A stretch of 64,000 nucleotides of DNA from Dyadobacter beijingensis DSM 21582. GTDB taxonomy: Bacteria; Bacteroidota; Bacteroidia; Cytophagales; Spirosomataceae. Position 1 is the first letter of the stretch. Every line of letters begins with the position of its first letter. This document shows positions 8,857 through 16,470 of this stretch, one piece after another. The notes beneath the pieces were generated by a model, which saw nothing but the letters and a program-made list of their open reading frames with translations, made no database searches and was not told where the DNA came from. Location: positions 186,001-250,000 of the forward strand of contig NZ_KB907786.1 in the NCBI RefSeq assembly GCF_000382205.1, read 5' to 3'. A program made the position numbers and the translations under genes.

Positions 8857-10077
8857 TTAATCCATTTTATCGGCTAGTTCATAGCTGATTTTCAATTGCT
8901 TACGGGTAGAGGCGGTGAGTTCGCGTTTGGCCAGTGCGTGACATTCGTAAGTAGCGTCGGCGAACATCATTTGCTGTGGTGGCGTTTTCTGGGTGGCGGC
9001 GGACGGCCCGCGCAATGCACCCACGATGCCCATTTCACGTGCCACATATACGTAACGCACCGCGTCGATCACCACGCCGGCCGAGTTGGGCGAGTCCTGC
9101 ACCGAAAGCTGGGCATCCAATGTTACCGGCGAACCCATGAAGCCTTCCAGTTCGAGGCGGAAGTTGGCCACCTTGTTATCGCCATAAAATGCAATGTATT
9201 CCGACGGTCCCGCGTGCAGGAAGCTGTCGGCCGTAGAAATGCCACGAATCTCGTTTTGCGCCCGGATTACATTTTCCTTGGATATCTTCTTGGATTTCAG
9301 GCGGTTTTTGTCTTCCATATTGAGGAAGTCGGTATTGCCGCCGACATTACGCTGAATGTGGGCCTTCACGTGATGGCCGCGTTCGAAGGCGAGTTCCTGC
9401 AACATTTGGGAAAGAATGCTGGCGCCAAACTGGCTGCGCATGTCGTCGCCGATGATGGGAATGCCTGCGTCGATGAATTTTTGTTCCCATTCCGGGTCGG
9501 AGGCAATGAATACCGGAATGCAGTTCACAAGCGAAATACCCAATTCCAGGCAAATCTCTGCATAAAATTCCGTGGCTAACTGAGAACCCACCGGTAAATA
9601 ATTGATTAATACCTCTGCCTCATGCTCGCGCAGGTGCGTGATGATTTCCTGTCGGATGGTATCGGCCAGGGAACGGTCGTACCCAGCCGCATTGGCGAGC
9701 AGGTCGGTTGTGTGTAATTCTTCTTTTATGACAAACCGGTTGTCGGCCGGATAGGCAAGCATCTGGGGCGACACGCCGTCGATCACCGGCGAGCGGTACA
9801 CGGGCGCTTCAGAGGCAATGTCCGTATAGAGCTCGATTGCGCAGTTCGGTTTGGTGAAAATCGCTTCTTTCAAAGGCAAGCCGATCTTCCGCTCATCGAT
9901 ATCGAATGCGCAGACAAATTCAATATGCTCCGCACGGTAACCGCCGATCTCGTCGGCCATTAGTCCCGACGTTTTTTTAGAAAACTTCGTGTAATATTCT
10001 ACGCCTTGCACCAATGAACTTGCGCAGTTTCCCACGCCCACAATCGCCACCTTTATCTTTTGACCAGTATTTGACAT
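8857..10077 (-). CDS. ino1: Inositol-3-phosphate synthase
   Basis: 406 residues. It makes 1L-myo-inositol-1(3)-phosphate from glucose-6-phosphate in an NAD-dependent isomerisation. The NAD-binding loop VAIVGVGNCASSLVQG is at residues 9-24, and the core contains VNYLPVGSQ-type text (INYLPVGSQLA), PIIGDDMRSQFGASI and the lysine-rich KSKKISKENVIR. The product feeds phosphatidylinositol or inositol sphingolipid synthesis, which some Bacteroidota carry out. It is a single-gene unit: the gene to its left is convergent DeoR, and a large palindrome lies upstream. Confidence 0.93.
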   Translation of the reverse strand: MSNTGQKIKVAIVGVGNCASSLVQGVEYYTKFSKKTSGLMADEIGGYRAEHIEFVCAFDIDERKIGLPLKEAIFTKPNCAIELYTDIASEAPVYRSPVIDGVSPQMLAYPADNRFVIKEELHTTDLLANAAGYDRSLADTIRQEIITHLREHEAEVLINYLPVGSQLATEFYAEICLELGISLVNCIPVFIASDPEWEQKFIDAGIPIIGDDMRSQFGASILSQMLQELAFERGHHVKAHIQRNVGGNTDFLNMEDKNRLKSKKISKENVIRAQNEIRGISTADSFLHAGPSEYIAFYGDNKVANFRLELEGFMGSPVTLDAQLSVQDSPNSAGVVIDAVRYVYVAREMGIVGALRGPSAATQKTPPQQMMFADATYECHALAKRELTASTRKQLKISYELADKMD

Positions 10078-10151
10078 TTCTAATATTCCGAGTTTATGAT
10101 GAAAAATATTTTTAAAATATTTTATTAAATATGAAATGGTTGAATTTGAGT

Positions 10152-10182
10152 CAAAATAAAGGTTTAAAATTGGTTAATGCAA
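10152..10182 (-). promoter_or_regulatory. Candidate promoter of ino1
   Basis: Read on the minus strand, TTG (complement of 10180-10182) is followed after 21 nt by TATTTTG (complement of 10152-10158). This is one base short of the Bacteroidota -7 consensus TAnnTTTG, but the -33/-7 spacing is about right. Transcription would start near 10145, giving a leader of roughly 70 nt before the ATG at 10077. The match is imperfect. Confidence 0.4.
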
Positions 10183-10191
10183 CTTTAAAAT

Positions 10192-10221
10192 CGCATTTAT
10201 GCAAACGTTTGCATAAATGCG
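10192..10221. promoter_or_regulatory. 30-bp perfect palindrome with LacI/CcpA-type core (operator)
   Basis: Every base of 10192-10206 pairs with 10207-10221. The core is ATGCAAACGTTTGCAT, the classic operator shape of LacI-family regulators. It has no T-run after it, so it is not a terminator. Its centre lies about 61 bp upstream of the inferred ino1 start, a position typical for an activator site. No LacI-family gene is in the window, so the binding protein would be encoded elsewhere. Confidence 0.65.
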
Positions 10222-10297
10222 CGTTTGTGTGATTTTGCAAATAGTTTGAATGCCGTTGCGGCACCTCCGCGGCAGTAGCGTTCAAAAAGGAAAAGCC

Positions 10298-11389
10298 TTA
10301 CAAATACTTCTGCATATAGCCGATAAACAGCTTCCAGTCCTCCGGCAGCACCGTGTGACCACCCTCATGCATGTAGTACCCGAGGTGGTTCATGAGCAGA
10401 GATTTGTCGCCCGCGGCAGGAATGGCCGCATTGGGCGCGGGAGCTGTTTCGCCAAAAAGCCGGTAAACAGGCGACGCCGCAACGGCGGAGAGGAATTCAC
10501 CTTTCGGGTCGGACCAGTAATCGGTACTTCGGGCTTGCAAGAGCAGCGGCCGGGGCGCCATTAGAGCCACGAGCATATGCGCATCGATGGGCATCGCATC
10601 CACCTTGTCGGCCCAGCCGTGGTAATTGGGCGCAAACTGGTACAGGTACCGTGACGGGTCCGAAATGTGCCGGATCGCTTCGCCGTAGTTGCGCCGGGCT
10701 AGCGCCGCGCCGCCCTCGCCGGAAATGCTCGCAATCACCATTTTGAAGCGCGGGTCGTGAATGCCGGCCCAAAGAACGGTTTTCCCAAGCCGGGAAGCGC
10801 CTACCGAACGGCGTGGGCTTATCCGCTTTGACCTTTTTACCCTCGCGGTTCCAGATCTCCCCGACGCGCAGCCCGGGATCGTCGATGATCTGGTTATAGG
10901 CGGCGAAAGAAATGTTGAGCAGCAGCGGCACGGGCTTCGTGGCGGCGGTCGGCGTGTAAATGAGCAGGTTCATTTTATGGTCCGACGTATCCTTTTGAAA
11001 TACACCGTCACCTGCTTGCGGACCGCCCTGCCATTGAATGCCAGCGTACCCTTATCGAATACGTTGAAAGTCATCTCGTTCGGTCGTCCCGGCATTTTTC
11101 CGAACTGGTTTTCTTCTACCAGACGCAGCAATTCCGGCCGCCGCTTTTCGGTCCATTGCTTAGCCGTTGTGATCGCCTTACCGTCGCTCGTTTTCAAAAG
11201 CTCCGGCAAAGTGTAGTTCCCGACGGAATCCTCGGAGTAATTCACGGGAAAGCCGGCCACGATCGTCGGGCGGTTGGCGGCTTGTTGCTGAGCGGGTTGC
11301 TGATTGGTTTGCTGCCGGGCGGCCGGTTGCTGCGCGAATGCGCCCGCGGAAGCGAAGATGCCCGAGGCGAGTAAACGATTTATTTTCAT
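10298..11389 (-). pseudogene. Broken CE15 (glucuronoyl-esterase-like) exported alpha/beta hydrolase
   Basis: Three frame pieces together form one damaged gene. The first (11389-10970) has a signal peptide, a Q-rich linker and the family N-part, and ends early at YFKRIRRTIK. Restoring one base in the T-run at 10993-10996 would continue as FKKDTSDHKMNLLIYTPT into the second piece. That piece reaches KADKPTPFGR and then jumps into the wrong frame: the DNA that follows encodes GASRLGKTVLWAGIHDPRF in another frame. About 90-110 residues expected in this family between these points are missing. The last piece (from 10741) retains HMLVALMAPRPLLL and the catalytic-His region YYMHEGGHT. So there is one frameshift and one internal deletion with frame change; the protein cannot be functional. 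Confidence 0.85.
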
Positions 11390-11727
11390 GGGATTAGGAC
11401 GAGTTTTGTATTAAAGTGCAAAGCGTCCTAATAAGTCGGGCAGCGGCGGGAATACTGGCTTTGTTTTTAGAATGTCGGGGTTCGTGACCTCACCGGGCAG
11501 GAAACCAAAAACGGTCAGAGCAAAACCCCAACCGTAATGAAATTCTCAACGTTTATTGCGTGTAACCGCGATATGGTGGCAATGTATGTCGGCGGGAAGT
11601 GGCAGGCAAGGGGATTGGGAAATAATGGCCGCAATGTACAAGGCTGCTTAGGTAAACGGGTTCTGGGTAGGGTACAAAAAAAGCCAGGCATCAAGCCTGG
11701 CTTTTTTACAAATAGATTGGGTCGATG
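11390..11727. other. Intergenic region, no gene seen
   Basis: 338 bp upstream of the broken esterase. A short open frame at 11537-11749 shows no family features and runs through the terminator hairpin, so it is not called. The only clear element is the hairpin at 11676-11707. Possible promoter signals for the esterase were not convincing. Confidence 0.5.
11676..11707. terminator. Bidirectional terminator hairpin, copy 1
   Basis: Seven A residues, then stem GCCAGGC, loop ATCAA, stem GCCTGGC, then six T residues. It works as an intrinsic terminator in either direction and stops transcription of the leftward restriction-like gene. The stem and loop are identical to the hairpin at 13054-13072 behind tRNA-Arg, which makes it part of a direct repeat flanking that gene. 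Confidence 0.85.
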
Positions 11728-12819
11728 TTATTTCTTTGTATCAGCGTAAAGATCAGCTATCTTGATAAGTGATTCTGAATAATTGTAAATGTCGTCAATT
11801 GTCCTGATCTCAAATTTGGTCTCTTTTTTGTCTACGTCAAATACACCGATGTAGCGTTTTGTAGGGCTGTTTAAATACAGCCGGCAAATAGGCTTTCGAT
11901 TGTTATCGTCAATGAAAATAGCAAAATAGGAAAGTGCATCGCGATGTGTAATACGTGATGCAGGTATCTTAGTTCTCAGAATCGAGCGAACCACATAGAA
12001 GCTTTCAAGTTCCTCGTCAGTAGTCACGATTTCCTTATCCTGGTTACTGGCGGTGCTGTTTGCTACGGTCATTGTTCCAGGCGCAGGTTCTTCTTGGATT
12101 GGTGCGTCATGTTTAGCGATGGCGGATTTAAGTCTCTCGTTGATCGTATCGTTGATAATATTAGTTATTGTCCTTTTTACCAATGTTCTAAAAGCATCAA
12201 CAACCTTCGAAGTCATTACAGACGGATATACCTGTCTTGCAAAGTACTTTACAAATTCATCATTCGGCTCGTTAAATTCCTGCGTAATCAGATGGCGGAT
12301 CTCGTTTATGTATTTGAGTTCGCTAGCTGACTGATAAATGCTGTCGACGTCGAAATATGCTTTATGGAATTCTTTAAGTTGCTCTATTTGACCGTCTTTG
12401 ATCTCTTCAATATTAAATTCGAGAAAAGGTTTTTCGTCCATTTTATTGGGTTCTACCAAATCGGTGTAGAAACGAAAAACTGTTCCGTTAGTTAAGATGG
12501 AAAATTTGGCCTTCGAGACGTGAAAATATCTCAGAAGTTGGCCATCATGAACGTCAAGTTTTTGTTTCCAATGCTTGCATTCAACAAGGATTATTGGCGA
12601 GCCATCTCGGAAAATTGCATAATCAATCTTTTCCCCTTTTTTAATACCAATGTCGCAGATGAATTCTGGGACGACTTCCAGGGGATTGAATACATCATAA
12701 CCCAGAATTTGAAGAAAAGGCATTATAAATGCATTTTTTGTGGCCTCTTCTGTGTGGATATTGTCTCTAAGTTTGCTAACACGTTCACTGAACTGCTTAA
12801 TTTGATCCTTAAAGTCCAT
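11728..12819 (-). CDS. Stand-alone type I restriction HsdR-N-like nuclease protein
   Basis: 363 residues. Residues 20-110 match the HsdR N-terminal PD-(D/E)xK nuclease fold: KNAFIMPFLQILGYDVFNP, then IDYAIFRDG (catalytic Asp) and IILVECKHW (the E-x-K pair). There is no helicase, and no hsdM or hsdS nearby. Residues 200-265 are helical, and the C-terminal 90 residues form a separate domain (LRTKIPASRITHRDALSYF). Stand-alone proteins of this layout occur in many genomes; their role is not established, though defence is plausible. Its DNA is markedly more AT-rich than its neighbours, and it sits between two identical terminator hairpins beside a tRNA, so transfer is likely. Confidence 0.8.
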   Translation of the reverse strand: MDFKDQIKQFSERVSKLRDNIHTEEATKNAFIMPFLQILGYDVFNPLEVVPEFICDIGIKKGEKIDYAIFRDGSPIILVECKHWKQKLDVHDGQLLRYFHVSKAKFSILTNGTVFRFYTDLVEPNKMDEKPFLEFNIEEIKDGQIEQLKEFHKAYFDVDSIYQSASELKYINEIRHLITQEFNEPNDEFVKYFARQVYPSVMTSKVVDAFRTLVKRTITNIINDTINERLKSAIAKHDAPIQEEPAPGTMTVANSTASNQDKEIVTTDEELESFYVVRSILRTKIPASRITHRDALSYFAIFIDDNNRKPICRLYLNSPTKRYIGVFDVDKKETKFEIRTIDDIYNYSESLIKIADLYADTKK

Positions 12820-13045
12820 TTTTGTAAATCATTTATTATTGTAGAGAATGGTTTAATTAATATTACTTCAAGGGGTAATTTAAATAGTTCTACTGATATG
12901 GAAGTAATTGGATATGATTTATAGCGATTTTGCTGCGGAGATTTCATTCTTCTTAGTGTGCAGAGACCCTGTGGCTCGAAACAACGGAGGAAATCAATGA
13001 CAGGTAAGCCATTTCCCCGCCAGGGGAAACTGCGTCGATTTATGC

Positions 13046-13072
13046 AAAAAAAAGCCAGGCATCAAGCCTGGC
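13046..13072 (-). terminator. Terminator of tRNA-Arg, hairpin copy 2
   Basis: On the minus strand the stem GCCAGGC, loop TTGAT, stem GCCTGGC is followed by eight T residues (complement of 13046-13053). It begins 5 nt after the tRNA 3' end and clearly terminates it. It is the likely original of the copy at 11683-11701. Confidence 0.88.
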
Positions 13073-13077
13073 TTCTG

Positions 13078-13149
13078 TGACCGCGACGGGAATCGAACCC
13101 ATATCTAGAGTTTAGGAAACTCCTATTCTATCCGTTGAACTACGCAGTC
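13078..13149 (-). tRNA. tRNA-Arg (anticodon CCT)
   Basis: 72 nt on the minus strand. The acceptor arms GACTGCG and CGCGGTC pair over 7 bp (one T-G) with discriminator A. The anticodon stem GGAGT/ACTCT encloses the loop TTCCTAA, giving anticodon CCT (reads AGG). The T-arm is ATGGG-TTCGATT-CCCGT. CCA is not encoded. Confidence 0.93.
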
Positions 13150-13178
13150 TATTTTCGATCGTGCCTTTTCATGTGGCT

Positions 13179-13195
13179 GCGACGGGAATCGAACC
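13179..13195. repeat. Fragment of a tRNA 3' end (17-bp repeat of tRNA-Arg)
   Basis: GCGACGGGAATCGAACC occurs here and at 13083-13099 inside tRNA-Arg, 96 bp apart. Read on the minus strand it continues as GCAGCCA, resembling a T-arm and acceptor end of a second tRNA whose other parts are gone. It is either a decayed tandem tRNA or an attachment-site remnant. Confidence 0.6.
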
Positions 13196-13264
13196 GCAGA
13201 ACATCGGGAAAAATGGCATTTTCGGGGTGCAAAACTCAGAAAAATTCGTTTGAATTACAAATGA

Positions 13265-14506
13265 TTATTCCTCTGTTTGCACCGGGGTGTAGCCGAGATC
13301 GAGCCAGTTCGGGTAAATGGAGAAGTGTTTTTCCTTCACCAATGAGAACAGCATACGCTTCAATTCGTCGATGTTTTCCTTTTCCTGGGCGGAAATGAAG
13401 ACCACGTGGTCCGCTTTTTCGGCAATGTAGCTGCGTTTCAACTGCTCGATCAGCTCTTTTGTCGAAAGCTCCGTCGTCGTGGTTTCGTCGGTATCTTCTT
13501 CGTTGTAGCCCGGTTTATAAAGGTCTATCTTATTGAAAACCAATATGGATGGCTTGTTGGCGGCGCCGATCTCTTCGAGCGTTTTGTTCACCACATCCAG
13601 GTGCTCCTCGAACGATGCGTGCGAAATGTCGACCACGTGCATCAGAATGTCCGCTTCGCGCACCTCGTCCAGCGTCGATTTGAAGGACTCGATCAGCGTC
13701 GTGGGCAACTTGCGGATAAAACCGACCGTGTCCGTCAGCAGGAACGGGATGTTTTCCATATTCACCTTCCGCACGGTTGAATCAACGGTCGCGAAGAGTT
13801 TGTTTTCGGCGAAAACGTCGGCCTTCGAAAGATTGCGCATCAGGGTCGATTTCCCGACGTTGGTGTAGCCGACAATGGCCACGCGCACCAGGCGGTCGCG
13901 TTCCTTCCGGCGCGTTACGCTCTGTTTATCCACCTTTTCCAGCTTCTCTTTCAGGAACGCAATGCGGTCCTTCACGATCCGGCGGTCGGTTTCGAGCTCG
14001 GTTTCACCCGGTCCACGCATCCCTACGCCCGCACCCGACTGGCGGCTAAGGTGCGTCCACAGGCGGGTCAGTCGCGGATACATATATTGGTACTGAGCGA
14101 GTTCTACCTGCAATTTCGCCTGGGCCGTCTGGGCGCGCATCGCGAAAATGGCGAGAATGAGCAAGCTGCGGTCGATGACTTTGATGTCCTTAAAAACAGC
14201 TTCGAGGTTACGCACCTGCGAGGGCGTGAGGTCGTCGTCGTAAATGATCATGTCCACCGGGTTGGCGGTAACGTAGATCAGGATTTCTTCGAGTTTCCCT
14301 TTTCCGGTGTAAGTCCGGATATCGGTACGTTCGAGGTTTTGGGTAAATGTCTGAACCGTTTCCACGCCCAGCGTCGTCGCCAGAAACGCCAGTTCGTCGA
14401 GGTATTCCTTCGTTTTTTCGGCGTTTTGTTTTTGGGTACTTACAGCCACCAGTACGGCGGTTTCCTTTTTGGCGGCTGTGGAATATAATTTCTTCTTATC
14501 GATCAT
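13265..14506 (-). CDS. hflX: GTPase HflX
   Basis: 413 residues. HflX is a ribosome-associated GTPase that splits stalled or hibernating ribosomes after stress. The N-terminal glycine-rich domain has YTGKGKLEEI, followed by the family signature SRQSGAGVGMRGPGETELE and a coiled linker. The G domain begins near residue 205: VAIVGYTNVGKSTL (G1), TVDSTVR (G2), LLTDTVGFI (G3) and LVFNKIDL (G4). The C-terminal extension ends in YTPVQTEE. It is a single gene; the tRNA lies downstream on the same strand. Confidence 0.95.
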   Translation of the reverse strand: MIDKKKLYSTAAKKETAVLVAVSTQKQNAEKTKEYLDELAFLATTLGVETVQTFTQNLERTDIRTYTGKGKLEEILIYVTANPVDMIIYDDDLTPSQVRNLEAVFKDIKVIDRSLLILAIFAMRAQTAQAKLQVELAQYQYMYPRLTRLWTHLSRQSGAGVGMRGPGETELETDRRIVKDRIAFLKEKLEKVDKQSVTRRKERDRLVRVAIVGYTNVGKSTLMRNLSKADVFAENKLFATVDSTVRKVNMENIPFLLTDTVGFIRKLPTTLIESFKSTLDEVREADILMHVVDISHASFEEHLDVVNKTLEEIGAANKPSILVFNKIDLYKPGYNEEDTDETTTTELSTKELIEQLKRSYIAEKADHVVFISAQEKENIDELKRMLFSLVKEKHFSIYPNWLDLGYTPVQTEE

Positions 14507-14664
14507 GCACTGGTGTTTTTATGGCTTGTCCCGGCTCAAAAATCCTGCAAAAGCATACCCGCATGCCGGAAAAGGGGCAGAGTTGCAACGGTTTGTCAAC
14601 CGCAAAAGTTCACGGCAGGAATTTGTGAAATTACATTTACCATTTAACAAATCCATTTTTTTAT

Positions 14665-14696
14665 TTGATTCTTCGAAAAAGTCTTTTGTATCTTTG
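14665..14696 (+). promoter_or_regulatory. Bacteroidota-type promoter of the MATE gene
   Basis: TTG at 14665-14667 and TATCTTTG at 14689-14696 match the -33 and -7 elements (TAnnTTTG), 21 nt apart. Transcription would start near 14703, leaving a leader of about 140 nt before the ATG at 14844. Confidence 0.7.
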
Positions 14697-14714
14697 CCGA
14701 AATTCTTAAAGCCT

Positions 14715-14784
14715 ATGTTGGTGCTCATCTTCGGCTAATACTTAGCCATCTCTCATTCTCTGCCTATTCACAGGCAATCTTTTT
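14715..14784 (+). promoter_or_regulatory. Possible leader-peptide attenuator in the MATE 5' leader
   Basis: Just downstream of the promoter a seven-codon frame (14715-14738) encodes MLVLIFG. Its TAA stop lies inside a perfect hairpin GGCTAA-TAC-TTAGCC (14733-14747). A second hairpin TGCCT-ATTCAC-AGGCA follows and leads into ATCTTTTT, a weak terminator. This order (short frame, overlapping hairpin, T-run) resembles translation-coupled attenuation of drug-resistance genes. Function is inferred; no ribosome-stalling motif is recognised. Confidence 0.45.
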
Positions 14785-14843
14785 ACGGCCCTCGCTGGCT
14801 GTGCAATTTCGTATTTATTCATTATTGCAAATTTTTACTATCC

Positions 14844-16229
14844 ATGAAAAAGTGGTTTCAACTGCTTCGTCAGGCTATTCGTGGCTCCGAAGAAAGTTTT
14901 ACCGAAGGCAGCATCAACCGTGCAATTTTTCTTTTATCCGTTCCCATGATCCTAGAAATGGTCATGGAGTCGCTTTTTGCGGTCGTTGATATTTTCTTTG
15001 TTTCCAAAGTAAGCACCGAGGCCGTCGCGACGGTGGGCCTTACCGAATCCGTGATTACGCTTGTCTATTCCCTGGCCATTGGTTTGAGCACAGCGGCTAC
15101 GGCCACCATTGCCCGCCGGACCGGGGAGGGAAATTTGGACAAGGCGCGGCATGCTGTGGGGCAGGTCATTTTCATTTCGCTGGCTATTTCGTCGGTCACG
15201 GCCGTGCTGGGTTTCTGGCTCGCGAGCGACATCCTCAGGGCTATGGGCGCCGATGCCAAAGTGATCGAAACGGGTACCGATTTTGCCCGTATCCAGTTCC
15301 TGAGCAGTCCCGTGGTGGTGCTGCTGTACTCGCTGAGCGGCGCATTGCGCGGTGCGGGCGCAGCGGCAACGGCCATGCGTTCGCTGATGATCGCCAATGG
15401 GTTCAATATGCTCCTGGGACCGATGCTGATATTCGGAGTCGGGCCTTTTCCTGAACTGGGTGTAACCGGCGCCGCATTGGCGACGGCCACCGGGCGGTCG
15501 ATTGGCGTTGGTTATCAATTGTTTTCGCTGGCAAAAGGCAGCCGGGCATTAGGCCTTCACTGGACCGATCTCCGTCCTGATTTTGAAACGATCGCGGCCA
15601 TTGTCAAGGTTGCTACCGGCGGTACCGTGCAGTTCCTGATCGGCTCGGCGAGCTGGATTTTCCTGACGCGCATCCTGTCCGAATTCGGCAGCGACGTCGT
15701 GGCCGGGTACACTATCGCTATCCGGGTGATCATGTTCACATTGCTTCCGGCGTGGGGCCTGGCGAATGCGGCAGCTACATTGGTAGGGCAAAATCTGGGT
15801 GCCGAAAAGCCCGACCGGGCGGAAGCTTCGGTATGGAAATGCGCCCGGTTCAACCTCATATTCCTGCTGGGACTGTCGGTGTTCATGTTCATCGGCGCCG
15901 GGGACATTATCAGCCTGTTCAGCGGGCAGCAGGACGTTGTCGAAACGGGCAAGCTGGCTCTGCGTGTGCTGTGCCTGGGGTACGGGTTCTATGCATACGG
16001 CATGGTGGTGATCCAGTCGCTGAATGGCGCGGGCGATACCAAAACGCCGATGGTGCTGAACCTGATCGGGTTCTGGGGAGTCCAGATTCCCGTTGCGTAT
16101 GTACTGGCCGTTATCCTCGGGTTAGGGCCGGTCGGGGTGTTTGCAGCGGTACCCATCGCGGAGTCCGTACTGGCCATCATGGGCATATGGCGGTTCCGTC
16201 TCGGGGGATGGAAGGTCATAAAAGTCTAA
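14844..16229 (+). CDS. MATE family efflux transporter
   Basis: 461 residues with about 12 membrane helices in two homologous halves. The first half opens with NRAIFLLSVPMILEMVMES, typical for MATE proteins, and the second half begins near residue 240 (TVQFLIGSASWIFLTRIL). These proteins export cationic or aromatic drugs in exchange for Na+ or H+. The ATG at 14844 is followed by a short cytoplasmic tail. It is transcribed alone from the promoter at 14665-14696, through a leader that may carry an attenuator. Confidence 0.92.
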   Translation: MKKWFQLLRQAIRGSEESFTEGSINRAIFLLSVPMILEMVMESLFAVVDIFFVSKVSTEAVATVGLTESVITLVYSLAIGLSTAATATIARRTGEGNLDKARHAVGQVIFISLAISSVTAVLGFWLASDILRAMGADAKVIETGTDFARIQFLSSPVVVLLYSLSGALRGAGAAATAMRSLMIANGFNMLLGPMLIFGVGPFPELGVTGAALATATGRSIGVGYQLFSLAKGSRALGLHWTDLRPDFETIAAIVKVATGGTVQFLIGSASWIFLTRILSEFGSDVVAGYTIAIRVIMFTLLPAWGLANAAATLVGQNLGAEKPDRAEASVWKCARFNLIFLLGLSVFMFIGAGDIISLFSGQQDVVETGKLALRVLCLGYGFYAYGMVVIQSLNGAGDTKTPMVLNLIGFWGVQIPVAYVLAVILGLGPVGVFAAVPIAESVLAIMGIWRFRLGGWKVIKV

Positions 16230-16339
16230 CTATGCCGGGATTTATTCGGGGAAGTCATGTTTTGATCGCATTGTTCCGGCACTGTCTGATTGCGGTACGC
16301 TATTGTGTTAAGGTGGCGCGCAGATAAGGGGCGGGAGTG

Positions 16340-16442
16340 GCCAGGTATTGTCAGGGATGGTCAGGAACTGTCAGAAATTTTTAAGGGTTGTCCATGTTAA
16401 TGGTGTAATTTCATTTTCTTAACAAACCTGACTACACCTGAC
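16340..16442. promoter_or_regulatory. GTCAG repeats at 10-bp spacing upstream of the sulfur gene
   Basis: GCCAG at 16340 and GTCAG at 16350, 16360 and 16370 repeat with an exact 10-bp period. CTGAC, the reverse complement, occurs at 16428 and 16438, again 10 bp apart. The two groups are about 55 bp apart and could bind a regulator with DNA looping, or pair as RNA (12 of 16 positions between 16359-16374 and 16427-16442). It lies within 130 bp of the metallohydrolase start. Confidence 0.5.
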
Positions 16443-16470
16443 CATCCTTCACAAGAAACGCAAACACCAT

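Noticed and set aside
10993..10996. Sequencing error as the sole cause of the broken CE15 gene
   Set aside because: A one-base error could explain this site, but not the separate loss of about 100 codons further on.
11537..11749. 70-codon plus-strand frame upstream of the restriction-like gene
   Set aside because: It runs through the terminator hairpin and into the end of the opposing gene; no family features.
11676..13195. Prophage or integrative element
   Set aside because: No integrase, transposase or phage gene; only one cargo gene between the repeats.
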